The notes below the pieces were generated by a model that worked only from the letters and a program-made list of their open reading frames with translations, was not told the origin of the DNA and did no database searches. Shown one piece after another: positions 26,182 through 34,640 of a stretch of DNA of 64,000 bases (position 1 is the stretch's first letter; each line of letters starts with the position of its first letter). Position numbers and translations under genes: made by a program. Source of the DNA: Aquimarina spongiae (GTDB lineage: Bacteria; Bacteroidota; Bacteroidia; Flavobacteriales; Flavobacteriaceae); the NCBI RefSeq assembly GCF_900141785.1, contig NZ_FQYP01000004.1:310001-374000 (forward strand). Direction: 5' to 3'.

Positions 26182-29046
26182 ATGACGGTCAAAATGAAAA
26201 CACAAACACTCACCTTAGCTTACTTTATTTTTTCCTGTTCTCTTTTTGCACAACAACCAGTAACCAGTGCTGAAGATATGATCGGCGGATTGTCGCAGAA
26301 AAAGGAAATGGAAGCTACCTCAATAGTCAAAAATGTTCCTTTTACAAACATCGGCCCTTCTGTAATGAGCGGAAGAGTAGTAGATGTAGATGTTAATCCA
26401 GAAAACACTTCAGAATTTTATGTGGCCTATGCCTCTGGGGGATTATGGTATACTGCAAATAATGGTACTACTTTTACTCCGGTGATGGATGGGGCAGAGA
26501 CGATTAACATTGGTGATATTGCCATAGATTGGAAAAACGGAACGATCTGGGTAGGAACCGGAGAAAACAATGCATCGCGATCTTCGTATGCGGGAATAGG
26601 AATTTTGAAATCTACAGATAAAGGGAAGACCTGGAAAAATGTAGGTTTGTCAGATTCTCATCACGTAGGTCGGATCGTTATTAATCCAAATAATCCTGAT
26701 GAAGTGGTCATTGGGATAACGGGTCATTTGTATTCTACAAATCAGGAACGAGGAATCTATAAAACAACCGATGGAGGTGCGACATGGAAACAAACCTTAT
26801 TTATCAACGATCAAACGGGAATCATTGATGTGGAATATGCCTCTAATAGCTTTAATACGATGTATGCCACTGCTTGGGATAAAGATCGGAAGGCATGGAA
26901 TTTTAGAGGAAACGGGGCAGGATCTGGTATTTATAAAAGTACGGATGCTGGGGAAACCTGGAATAAAATCTCATTAGAAAATAGTGGGTTTCCCACTGGC
27001 GATGGAGTGGGAAGAATTGGAGTTGCCGTTTTTGACGAAAATACAATCTATGTAGTACATGACAATCAGTTTAGAAGAAAGAAAAATCAAACAAAAAGCA
27101 ATACCGATAGGTTAACCAAAGAAGATTTCAAAACAATGTCTAAAGACGATTTTTTGAAAATCAATAACAAAAAGTTGAATGTTTTTCTGAAAACCAATGG
27201 ATTTCAGGAAAAATACAGAGCAGATAATGTAAAGCAGATGGTACGAAGTGGTAACGCTCAGCCCAAAGACTTGGCCAAATATTTGGAAGACGCAAATTCG
27301 ATGTTGTTTGACACACCAGTAGTTGGTGCCGAAGTATATCGAAGTGATGACGGTGGGAAATCATGGAAAAAGACACATACTGATTATCTGGATGATATTT
27401 ACTTTAGTTATGGATATTACTTCGGACAAATTCAAGTAAACCCAAAAAACAAAGAACATATTTATATTAGTGGTGTTCCCATTCTGAAATCGAAGGATGG
27501 AGGTAAAACATTTTCTAGCATACAAGGAAAAAACGTACATGCCGATCATCATGCTTTATGGATTGACCCCAATAATCCTAATCATTTAATTAATGGTAAT
27601 GATGGTGGGATTAATATCTCCTATGATGACGGTAAACATTGGGTCAAGGCTAATCAGCCCAATGTAGGACAGTTTTATGCTATTAATATCGATCACGAAA
27701 CCCCGTATAATGTGTACGGAGGTCTGCAGGATAATGGTGTTTGGGTAGGTCCTAATGATGCCGAAGAAAGTTCAGAATGGCACCAAAGCGGTCATTATAA
27801 TTGGGAGAGTATTCTAGGAGGAGATGGTATGCAGGTACAGATCGATAAGAGAGATGCCAATATTGTATACACAGGTTTTCAATTCGGTAATTATTTTAGA
27901 CTGGATCGAGCTAATCAAGAACAAACCTATATCCAACCAAAGCACAAACTTGGAGAGTCTCCGTATCGTTTTAATTGGCAAACACCAATTCTGCTTTCTT
28001 CTCATAATCAGGATATTTTATATCTGGGAGGGAATAAGTTAATGAGATCCATGAACCAGGGAGATGATTGGACCGCGATTTCAGGAGATTTAACGCAAGG
28101 AGGCAAAAAAGGGAACGTAGCGTATGGAACCATTACTACCATTTCAGAATCTCCATTTCAGTTTGGATTGATTTATACGGGTAGTGATGATGGATTGATC
28201 CAAGTTACCAAAAATTCTGGAGGAAATTGGAACAATATATCTAGCTCACTCCCCAAGGATCTTTGGGTATCGAGAGTAGTAGCCTCTGCTCACAAAAAAG
28301 AACGGGTATATGTTACTTTAAACGGGTATAGAAATGATGATTTTACGCCTTACGTATTTGTAAGTGAAAACTATGGAGCTACCTGGCAAAATATAGGACA
28401 AAAAATCCCATTATCTTCTGTAAATGTTATTCAGGAAGATCCTAAAAACGAGAATGTACTGTATCTGGGAACAGATAACGGAGCTTATGTTTCTCTGGAC
28501 AGAGGAAAATCATGGCAAGCATTCTCAAAAGGATTACCCAATGTAGCCATTCACGATTTAGTAATTCAACCAGAGGAAAGTGATTTGTTACTAGGAACAC
28601 ATGGAAGAAGTATTTACAAAACGGATATTGGTGCGTTACAAGCATTCAATGATGAAGTAAAAAATAAATCACTACATATTTTTGATATTCAAGATATCAC
28701 CTGGTCAGAGCAATGGGGTGTTTCCTGGAGCAAGTGGCTGGAGGCTAGACAACCCTCAGCGACGATTGAGTTTTATACCGCTCAAGGAGCCGATGTATCT
28801 GTACAAATAATGACTCTAGAAGGTAGTGTATTACAAGACTTTTCAGCTAAGGCGGAAAAAGGATTTAATCAAGTCGAATATGATGTTACGATGACCGAAA
28901 AAGGTAAAGGCTTGCTAGAAAAAGAATTTCCTGACGAAGAAGTGGCAAAGAGAAAAAATGGAGCTTACTATTTACCGGTAGGAAAGTATTACGCTCAAAT
29001 TTCAATAGGAAAAGAGACAGAAAAGAAGATTTTTGAAATCAAATAA
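26182..29046 (+). CDS. Exported sortilin/BNR-repeat glycosyl-hydrolase-like protein
   Basis: A 954-residue secreted protein (signal peptide ending SCSLFAQQ). It contains many Asp-box/BNR turns, S-x-D-x-G-x-T/S-W, for example STDKGKTWKN, TTDGGATWKQ, STDAGETWNK, SDDGGKSWKK and SLDRGKSWQA, so two sortilin-type propellers of up to ten blades are likely. Between them is a charged helical insert (about 300-370). No type IX C-terminal sorting domain is evident. Such proteins are often annotated as VPS10-domain or glycosyl hydrolases, with function mostly unproven. A second in-frame ATG at 26194 gives a more usual signal peptide. It follows the ABC exporter by 77 nt. Confidence 0.88.
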   Translation: MTVKMKTQTLTLAYFIFSCSLFAQQPVTSAEDMIGGLSQKKEMEATSIVKNVPFTNIGPSVMSGRVVDVDVNPENTSEFYVAYASGGLWYTANNGTTFTPVMDGAETINIGDIAIDWKNGTIWVGTGENNASRSSYAGIGILKSTDKGKTWKNVGLSDSHHVGRIVINPNNPDEVVIGITGHLYSTNQERGIYKTTDGGATWKQTLFINDQTGIIDVEYASNSFNTMYATAWDKDRKAWNFRGNGAGSGIYKSTDAGETWNKISLENSGFPTGDGVGRIGVAVFDENTIYVVHDNQFRRKKNQTKSNTDRLTKEDFKTMSKDDFLKINNKKLNVFLKTNGFQEKYRADNVKQMVRSGNAQPKDLAKYLEDANSMLFDTPVVGAEVYRSDDGGKSWKKTHTDYLDDIYFSYGYYFGQIQVNPKNKEHIYISGVPILKSKDGGKTFSSIQGKNVHADHHALWIDPNNPNHLINGNDGGINISYDDGKHWVKANQPNVGQFYAINIDHETPYNVYGGLQDNGVWVGPNDAEESSEWHQSGHYNWESILGGDGMQVQIDKRDANIVYTGFQFGNYFRLDRANQEQTYIQPKHKLGESPYRFNWQTPILLSSHNQDILYLGGNKLMRSMNQGDDWTAISGDLTQGGKKGNVAYGTITTISESPFQFGLIYTGSDDGLIQVTKNSGGNWNNISSSLPKDLWVSRVVASAHKKERVYVTLNGYRNDDFTPYVFVSENYGATWQNIGQKIPLSSVNVIQEDPKNENVLYLGTDNGAYVSLDRGKSWQAFSKGLPNVAIHDLVIQPEESDLLLGTHGRSIYKTDIGALQAFNDEVKNKSLHIFDIQDITWSEQWGVSWSKWLEARQPSATIEFYTAQGADVSVQIMTLEGSVLQDFSAKAEKGFNQVEYDVTMTEKGKGLLEKEFPDEEVAKRKNGAYYLPVGKYYAQISIGKETEKKIFEIK

Positions 29047-29182
29047 TGATAGACTACGTTTTGTCATGAAACGTTTGTCATAGTTTTTGGAACAATGTTC
29101 ATATACAACAATTAGGGATCACAATACTTTTACGAAGTAATGGAATTCTTATCAAATAAGAATATCGAAAAGTTGTAATCGT

Positions 29183-29533
29183 ATGTATATAGAAAACCCT
29201 CATTTTGAAAATTTTGTTCGGCTTATAAAGACTGAAAAAATACATTTGGACCCTTTGTTGAACTTGGATGTAGTGGCAGAAAGATTGGAGATAAGCGCAA
29301 ATTATTTGTCACAAATTATCAATAAAAACACAGGCAGAACATTTTGCGACATCATAGGTAAACTTAGAGTAGAAGAAATAAAAAAGATGCTCGACAACAC
29401 ACAATATGATAAGTATACTTTATTATCTATTGGTCTGGAAGCTGGTTTTAACTCTAAATCCGTGTTTTACCGTACTTTCAAAAAGCACACCAGGATGACA
29501 CCTACAGAATACAAAGAAAAATTCGTTTCATAA
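29183..29533 (+). CDS. Single-domain AraC-type DNA-binding protein
   Basis: A 116-residue protein made almost only of an AraC double helix-turn-helix: LDVVAERLEISANYLSQIIN for the first and LSIGLEAGFNSKSVFYRTFK for the second. It has no ligand or sensor domain. It closely resembles the C-terminal part of the GAF-AraC protein at 31844 (shared NYLSQ..NK.TG..F.D and GLE.GFNSKS.FY..FKK). It may be a constitutive regulator, or act as a free competitor for the same sites. The 136-bp upstream gap shows no gene remnant. It ends in a terminator shared with the convergent lanthipeptide-like gene. Confidence 0.88.
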   Translation: MYIENPHFENFVRLIKTEKIHLDPLLNLDVVAERLEISANYLSQIINKNTGRTFCDIIGKLRVEEIKKMLDNTQYDKYTLLSIGLEAGFNSKSVFYRTFKKHTRMTPTEYKEKFVS

Positions 29534-29539
29534 AAATAT

Positions 29540-29575
29540 AAAACCCTTCAATATCATATTGAAGGGTTTTTAAAA
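29540..29575. terminator. Strong bidirectional terminator
   Basis: A nearly perfect palindrome: AAAACCCTTCAATAT (29540-29554) and ATATTGAAGGGTTTT (29556-29570), with flanking A and T runs. It can serve both the AraC gene and the convergent precursor gene. Confidence 0.85.
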
Positions 29576-29591
29576 TATCAAGAAGTCTAAT

Positions 29592-29798
29592 TTAAAATCC
29601 AATTACTGTAGGAGATGTACAATCGGCACGACGCGTTTCACATCTGTCAGCCATAGAATTAAAGATAATATCATCTCCTCCTTTACAATTAGGTTCCCTA
29701 CTTTTTTTTCCTCCTTTGAGATTATACATATTACTCTCGCTTAACTTAGCAACACTAAGTTTTTTCAATTCCAGTTTTTTGCCCTTTACTTTTTTCAT
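29592..29798 (-). CDS. Lanthipeptide-like RiPP precursor peptide
   Basis: A 68-residue peptide. Residues 1-30 look like the Bacteroidota class I lanthipeptide/GG-type leader: a Lys-rich start, KKLELKKLSVAKL and a terminal NLKGG. Residues 31-68 would be the core, with Cys38, Cys53 and Cys60 and several Ser/Thr, ending CTSPTVIGF. In known members the leader is recognised by LanB-type dehydratases or other modification enzymes and cut after GG by a peptidase-containing ABC exporter. None of these is encoded in this window, so it is an orphan precursor. Regulators with AraC domains flank it on both sides, and a 19-bp palindrome lies about 85 nt upstream. ATG at 29798. Confidence 0.8.
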   Translation of the reverse strand: MKKVKGKKLELKKLSVAKLSESNMYNLKGGKKSREPNCKGGDDIIFNSMADRCETRRADCTSPTVIGF

Positions 29799-29881
29799 CT
29801 GTCCTTAGTTTATTAAATGTTTTCCGGTTTTAAAAATAGGGTAAAAAAAGTAAAAAGACTCAAAATGAGGAGATTATTAGT

Positions 29882-29900
29882 CGAAATTCACGGAATTTCG
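29882..29900 (-). promoter_or_regulatory. 19-bp palindrome upstream of the precursor peptide gene
   Basis: CGAAATTC-ACG-GAATTTCG directly abuts the stop codon of the TPR-AraC regulator (29901). The same palindrome, with TCG in the centre, lies at 31761-31779 between the divergent regulator genes. From here to the precursor ATG is 83 nt, with AT-rich candidate -7 boxes at 29852-29845 and 29838-29831 on the minus strand. Inferred operator. Confidence 0.5.
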
Positions 29901-31643
29901 TTAATGTTCTTGCGTATCTAACTCATGTAATTTCTTAATAAAGTACGAAGTTTTGATGCCGGTGGTCTTTTTGAAGGCCGAAGAAAAAGACTCAGCGGTA
30001 TTAAATCCCATTTCTTCTGCAATACCCTGAATCGTATAGTTTTTTAACACCTTATCGGTTTTTAATCGATCTACAGCGTAGGCAATTCTAAGATCATTGA
30101 TATAGTTGGCAAAGTTCTTTTCTTTATAATGATTTATGATTTTAGAAAGGTATTTGGTATTGGTCTTGTTGTCTTTTGCCAAAGAAGTAATACTGATGTT
30201 TTTTTTCAGGAAAAGCTGTTTTTTCTCAAAGGCTTCGAGTTTTTTCAAAATATCTAAAATAATCTCTTCTGGCACTCCGATATCAGCTTTCTCGGTTTTT
30301 TCCAAAGTAGGCGTGGTGTTGTTTTTTGTAATGAGCTGCTCAAATTTTAGTTGATACTCTTTTTTCTTTCTGTAAAGTTTGTAAAAGAAAACGGTTACAA
30401 TTAGTGTAAGAATCGCAAGAAAGGCAACTAACAGATATAGGTTTTTGTTGGTTCCTTTTAGCTCATCAATAAGTTTTTCTTTCTCTTTTAGCAGTATAGG
30501 AGTATCAAACTCTTTAAAAAGTCGTGAAGATACAAATGAAGCCTCACTATTCGTGATGCTATCAAAAGAAATGAGTTTATTAATGTAATCCAACTGCATT
30601 TCCTTTTGATTTTTATCCTTAAAAAAGTTAATTAAGAATTCATAACTCTCTCTTACTTCAAGTGGTGCTTTTTTCTCTTTTTGAAAAACAGAATCCACAA
30701 CCAAGAATTGTTTTTTTGCTTCGTTAAGATCCTTCTGTAGACGTTTCAATTTACCCAAGTAAAATGAACCCAAAATATAGAGTTTTTTGTTTTCTGCATT
30801 TTGTTGATCTAGCATACTAATCCCTTCTAGCATACTTTTTTCTGAGGCTTTGTAATTTCTTTTAAAGAAATCAGTAATACCCTTATTGATCATTATTTTA
30901 CCATAAAACCTATGATAATGATATTCGGAGTTTTGAAGTTTTTCAAGTGCTTTTTCGTTGGTTATCGATGCAGAATCTAACTCATTATTGTATCGATAAG
31001 ATTCTGCCAGTGCAATAGAAGATTTTAAATATCGGGTAGTATCAATATTTTTTCTTGTGCTATTACGTATAAAATTTTCTCTGAATAAAGGTAGTGCCTC
31101 ATCATGCTTTCCAATTTCGGTTTTTATACGGGCAATATTATGTCGGGTTATATAAAGGTACTCTTGATTTTGTACTTGTTCTGCAATAGGTAATATTTTT
31201 AAATAGTTGTCAAGAGCAGCAACAATATCTCCTTTTTTCAAGAAATACCCTCCCTTGAAAGAGTAGGCTTCAATAGGATAGGTTTTATCGCCAGAACCAG
31301 CACTCAATAGTATCGAACGATCTAATAACTTTAATTTTTCTGATTCTTCTTTGGCATAATAAGAAAGCAAGCAATAGGCTTTAGCCATCTCTATCTTATT
31401 GTTTTCGCCAACCGCTTTTTTTAAATAACTATTTAGGTAAACAGTCGAGGTTAAGGTATCTGGCCAGGTTTTTATATACGTGCGGTATAATTCTTTGTAA
31501 TCTAACCCTTTTAAAGAATCAGGAATCTCAAATTCTTTTTCTTGAGAAATAAGGGACTGAATGCTCAAAAATAAGAAAGCTAATATGACCTTAGGATAAA
31601 AGGAAATAACAACAGAATATGCTTCTTTAATTTTCAAAAGCAA
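29901..31643 (-). CDS. Membrane TPR sensor with C-terminal AraC DNA-binding domain
   Basis: A 580-residue protein: signal/anchor at about residues 15-33, a periplasmic tetratricopeptide array (about 45-370), a membrane helix (LYLLVAFLAILTLIVTVFFY, about 399-418), a coiled segment, and a cytosolic AraC double HTH (ITSLAKDNKTNTKYLSKIIN and IQGIAEEMGFNTAESFSSAF). It thus joins an outside sensor directly to DNA binding without phosphorelay. There is no in-frame ATG near the start; the first usable codon is TTG at 31643, and a stop lies 16 codons further up. Divergent from the GAF-AraC gene. Confidence 0.87.
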   Translation of the reverse strand: MLLKIKEAYSVVISFYPKVILAFLFLSIQSLISQEKEFEIPDSLKGLDYKELYRTYIKTWPDTLTSTVYLNSYLKKAVGENNKIEMAKAYCLLSYYAKEESEKLKLLDRSILLSAGSGDKTYPIEAYSFKGGYFLKKGDIVAALDNYLKILPIAEQVQNQEYLYITRHNIARIKTEIGKHDEALPLFRENFIRNSTRKNIDTTRYLKSSIALAESYRYNNELDSASITNEKALEKLQNSEYHYHRFYGKIMINKGITDFFKRNYKASEKSMLEGISMLDQQNAENKKLYILGSFYLGKLKRLQKDLNEAKKQFLVVDSVFQKEKKAPLEVRESYEFLINFFKDKNQKEMQLDYINKLISFDSITNSEASFVSSRLFKEFDTPILLKEKEKLIDELKGTNKNLYLLVAFLAILTLIVTVFFYKLYRKKKEYQLKFEQLITKNNTTPTLEKTEKADIGVPEEIILDILKKLEAFEKKQLFLKKNISITSLAKDNKTNTKYLSKIINHYKEKNFANYINDLRIAYAVDRLKTDKVLKNYTIQGIAEEMGFNTAESFSSAFKKTTGIKTSYFIKKLHELDTQEH

Positions 31644-31760
31644 CAGGGAATTTAATAGGTTTACGCGCTTTAAAGATACTATTTTATGTAGTTAGATAAA
31701 AACAAAGTAAAAATCAAGAAAATGCTTGATAATCAATATGTTATGATTGTTTTTAAACTT

Positions 31761-31779
31761 CGAAATTCTCGGAATTTCG
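31761..31779. promoter_or_regulatory. 19-bp palindrome between the divergent regulator genes
   Basis: CGAAATTC-TCG-GAATTTCG matches the copy at 29882-29900 except for one central base. It lies 32 nt upstream of the -33/-7 promoter of the GAF-AraC gene and 118 nt upstream of the TPR-AraC start. Probable operator for autoregulation (inference). Confidence 0.5.
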
Positions 31780-31790
31780 AGAGATATAGT

Positions 31791-31822
31791 TTGTTTTACA
31801 GCATATTCTGAAGGTATATTTG
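31791..31822 (+). promoter_or_regulatory. Promoter of the GAF-AraC regulator gene
   Basis: TTG (31791-31793), 21-nt spacer, TATATTTG (31815-31822): an exact -7 box, 21 nt before the ATG at 31844. Confidence 0.6.
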
Positions 31823-31843
31823 ATCAGGACAAAAAACAAAAAA

Positions 31844-32866
31844 ATGGACATTCAGAAGCGATCTTGTTACACAAGTTCTTTGAACCCAATTCGAAAAAGA
31901 CAAAGAACTGATCTTATAAAAAAAGAGGAATCTCGCCAATCTTTTAGATCTCCTTCAACTCATTATTTGGAAGAAGTATTTACTGGATTTGATAATAATT
32001 ATCTACAAAAAGCACCGCTACAAACTATATCTATATTAAGTTATTTTGCTACTTCACTGTTCGATAAAAATAGTGTTCATGATGTGTTATGGGATATCGT
32101 AGAAAATTGTATTTCCCATTTACATCTTGAGGACTGTGTGATCTACATGCTTGATAAAGACAAAGAGTATCTTATTCAGAAAGCGGCCTATGGCAATAAG
32201 AACAATGGTGAAAAAAAGATCGTTAGCCCTATCAAAATTAAAGTTGGAGAAGGTATTGTTGGTCATGTTGCAAAAACCGGAGCATATCAAAGAATAGGAG
32301 ACTTATCCGCTCACTCTTCATATATAGTAGATGATGCCAGAAGGAAGTCAGAATTAGCCGTTCCTATCTATATAGGAGACATGGTAATGGGAGTATTGGA
32401 TTCTGAACATTCTAAGGAAGACTTTTTTAAAGAAAATCATGTGTTTTTGTTTCGATTAATTGCCAAACTTACAGAGCAAAAACTAAAACAAATCTGCAAT
32501 AATAGCAGTACCTGTAATATCACCGATGACAATGTTTATTTCAAAGAACTCGAATCATTGATGAGAGAATCCAAAATATATCGGGACCCTAATTTGGGGC
32601 TTACTAGTGTGGCGCATCAACTTAAGATTAGCAGTAATTATTTATCCCAAGTGGTTAATAAATTAACAGGAAAAAACTTTGCGGATTATATTAATAGCTT
32701 CAGAGTAGAAGATGCCAAATTGAAACTCACCAATATGGATTTTACAAATTATACTATAGTCGGTATTGGTTTAGAGTCTGGTTTCAATTCGAAATCTACT
32801 TTTTATAGTGCTTTCAAGAAAATGGTAGGTATCTCTCCTAGTATTTATCGCAAAACGGCGGCTTGA
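31844..32866 (+). CDS. GAF-domain AraC-family transcription regulator
   Basis: A 340-residue cytosolic protein. After a basic leader, residues about 60-215 form a GAF domain (SILSYFATSLFDKNSVHDVL, IKVGEGIVGHVAKTG, LAVPIYIGDMVMGVLDSEH), followed from about 228 by an AraC double HTH (LTSVAHQLKISSNYLSQVVN and VGIGLESGFNSKSTFYSAFK). GAF domains bind small ligands, haem or nucleotides; here the ligand is unknown. The ATG at 31844 follows an exact promoter box; an in-frame TTG 24 nt earlier lies inside that box and is rejected. Its stop is four nucleotides before the first copy of the 33-bp palindrome, which makes it the leading candidate regulator for that site. Confidence 0.88.
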   Translation: MDIQKRSCYTSSLNPIRKRQRTDLIKKEESRQSFRSPSTHYLEEVFTGFDNNYLQKAPLQTISILSYFATSLFDKNSVHDVLWDIVENCISHLHLEDCVIYMLDKDKEYLIQKAAYGNKNNGEKKIVSPIKIKVGEGIVGHVAKTGAYQRIGDLSAHSSYIVDDARRKSELAVPIYIGDMVMGVLDSEHSKEDFFKENHVFLFRLIAKLTEQKLKQICNNSSTCNITDDNVYFKELESLMRESKIYRDPNLGLTSVAHQLKISSNYLSQVVNKLTGKNFADYINSFRVEDAKLKLTNMDFTNYTIVGIGLESGFNSKSTFYSAFKKMVGISPSIYRKTAA

Positions 32867-32870
32867 AAGT

Positions 32871-32932
32871 GTCCAGATTCTTTGAAATTCAAACTTTCTG
32901 GATAGTGATTCTTAGCTACCGGAGTACTTTTC
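32871..32932 (+). promoter_or_regulatory. 33-bp palindromic operator (copy 1) and -7 box
   Basis: Palindrome 32871-32903: left arm GTCCAGATTC, core TTTGAAATTCAAA, right arm CTTTCTGGAT. After exactly 21 nt comes TACTTTTC (32925-32932; seven of eight to TAnnTTTG), then 15 nt to the lipoprotein ATG at 32948. No TTG at -33. Confidence 0.65.
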
Positions 32933-32947
32933 GGGAAAACAAACAAG

Positions 32948-34501
32948 ATGAACAAAGTATATTTTGCAATCCTTTTGATATCGTTAGCCATATCAGGATG
33001 CTCAGATGACGACGATGAGGTACTACAAATTGAAAATCAAAACCCCGGCGATTTTACGGTTACAGTAACAGAAACAACAAATTCCAGTAGTTTGTTAACC
33101 TGGGATCCAGCTATTGACCCAAACGGAGATACGATTACCTATTCGGTGTTTTTGAATGGAAATGAAATTCAATCACAATTAAAAGTGACACAATTCTTGC
33201 TAGATAATCTTAGTGAGCAAACCATGTACACAGGAATGATAGTGGCCAGTGATGGAAATAATGGTTCTTCCGAAAGCGAATTTAATTTTACCACCTTAGG
33301 ATCATCAAACGAAGTGATGGTGGCCTGGCAAAAATCATTGGGAGGAAGCTTTGATGATGAGGCCTATGCCATTTTACAAACTGCGGATATGGGATATATT
33401 GTGGCTGGAGTAACCGAATCTGAAGATGGGGATGTAACTGAGAACAATGGAGGAAAAGACGGCTGGATCGTAAAATTAGATGCTGAAGGAAATGTACAAT
33501 GGGAAACAAGCTTAGGAGGAACTGCAAACGAAACCATTCATGATATTCAACAAACCGCAGATGGAGGTTACATTGTAGGGGCATTTTCCACCTCAAGCGA
33601 CGGGGATGTTGTTGTAAACAACGGAATGCGTGATTTTTGGATTGTAAAACTGGACGCTTCAGGAAACATCGTTTGGAGAACAGGAGCAGGTGGAGGAGAA
33701 GACGATATTTTGGAAGCGATCATAGAAACTTCAGACGGTGCAATCGTGGCCGTAGGGTTTACAAGTTCCGACACGTTTGATGTATCGGGACAATCTGATG
33801 CCTGGGTCGTAAAACTAGATGAGAACGGTGAGTTGTTATGGGAAACCAATCTGGGTGATGCACAACGAGATGTAGCAATGTCGGTGGTAGAAACCGCTGA
33901 TCTTGGATATGCTTTTACAGGATCTACAGAGACCGAGGTAGACAAGAGGGATGTGTGGGTCGTAAAATTAGATCAGGATGGTCTTGTTGAATGGGATAGA
34001 AAATACGGAGGATCCGAGAATGATACCGCCAATTCTATACAACAAACACCAGATGGAGGCTATATCATTGGAGGCGCATCACAGTCCGAAAATGGGAATG
34101 TTTTGGAGAACAAAGGAGGATCTGATGCTTTTATCATAAAAACTGATGTAGCAGGAAATATTGTTTGGACAAAATCATATGGTGGTTCAAGCTCTGATTG
34201 GATTACGGATATAAAACAAACCAATAATGGAGGATACATTGCGATAGGAAGCTCGAGTTCTGATGATTTTGATGTAGAAAACAACAATGGAGCCGCAGAT
34301 TTCTGGATTTTACGATTGCAAGCCAATGGAGATATGGTATGGCAGCAAAATCTGGGAGGACAGGGAGACGATTATGCATTTTCCATTCAGGAGACAAGTG
34401 ATGGAGGTTTTATAACGGCCGGAACGTGGTACACCAATATTATGGGTAATGGAGAAGGTACTACAGGAGATTTTAACTATTGGGTTATTAAGTTAGAATA
34501 A
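32948..34501 (+). CDS. Lipoprotein with fibronectin-like domain and seven propeller repeats
   Basis: A 517-residue lipoprotein: lipobox ISGC18 followed by SDDDDE, a fibronectin type III-like domain (about 30-115, with SSLLTWDPAIDPNGDTITY), then seven repeats of about 52-65 residues (WQKSLGG...DGGYI.AG...DGDV...G..DFWIVKLD). Repeat number and consensus match the lipoprotein at 8056-9387. A seven-bladed propeller on the cell surface is likely, function unknown. It is the first gene preceded by the 33-bp palindrome. Confidence 0.87.
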   Translation: MNKVYFAILLISLAISGCSDDDDEVLQIENQNPGDFTVTVTETTNSSSLLTWDPAIDPNGDTITYSVFLNGNEIQSQLKVTQFLLDNLSEQTMYTGMIVASDGNNGSSESEFNFTTLGSSNEVMVAWQKSLGGSFDDEAYAILQTADMGYIVAGVTESEDGDVTENNGGKDGWIVKLDAEGNVQWETSLGGTANETIHDIQQTADGGYIVGAFSTSSDGDVVVNNGMRDFWIVKLDASGNIVWRTGAGGGEDDILEAIIETSDGAIVAVGFTSSDTFDVSGQSDAWVVKLDENGELLWETNLGDAQRDVAMSVVETADLGYAFTGSTETEVDKRDVWVVKLDQDGLVEWDRKYGGSENDTANSIQQTPDGGYIIGGASQSENGNVLENKGGSDAFIIKTDVAGNIVWTKSYGGSSSDWITDIKQTNNGGYIAIGSSSSDDFDVENNNGAADFWILRLQANGDMVWQQNLGGQGDDYAFSIQETSDGGFITAGTWYTNIMGNGEGTTGDFNYWVIKLE

Positions 34502-34570
34502 TATTTTACCCCTATTCCTATAATTTTGCGTAATGATGAGGTTTTTTGTCCGTATGCTTTTCATTACTCG

Positions 34571-34619
34571 CGGGTCCTCATTTGCTAACCTAAACGAAAG
34601 TAATGAGGATCCTTTTTTT
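34571..34619 (+). terminator. Terminator-like hairpin before the TPR protein gene
   Basis: GGTCCTCATT (34573-34582) pairs with AATGAGGATCC (34602-34612, one bulged T), followed by seven T residues. The loop is long (19 nt). It fits as terminator of the propeller lipoprotein gene and argues that the next gene starts after it. Confidence 0.5.
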
Positions 34620-34640
34620 CAAACATATACATCACAAAAT

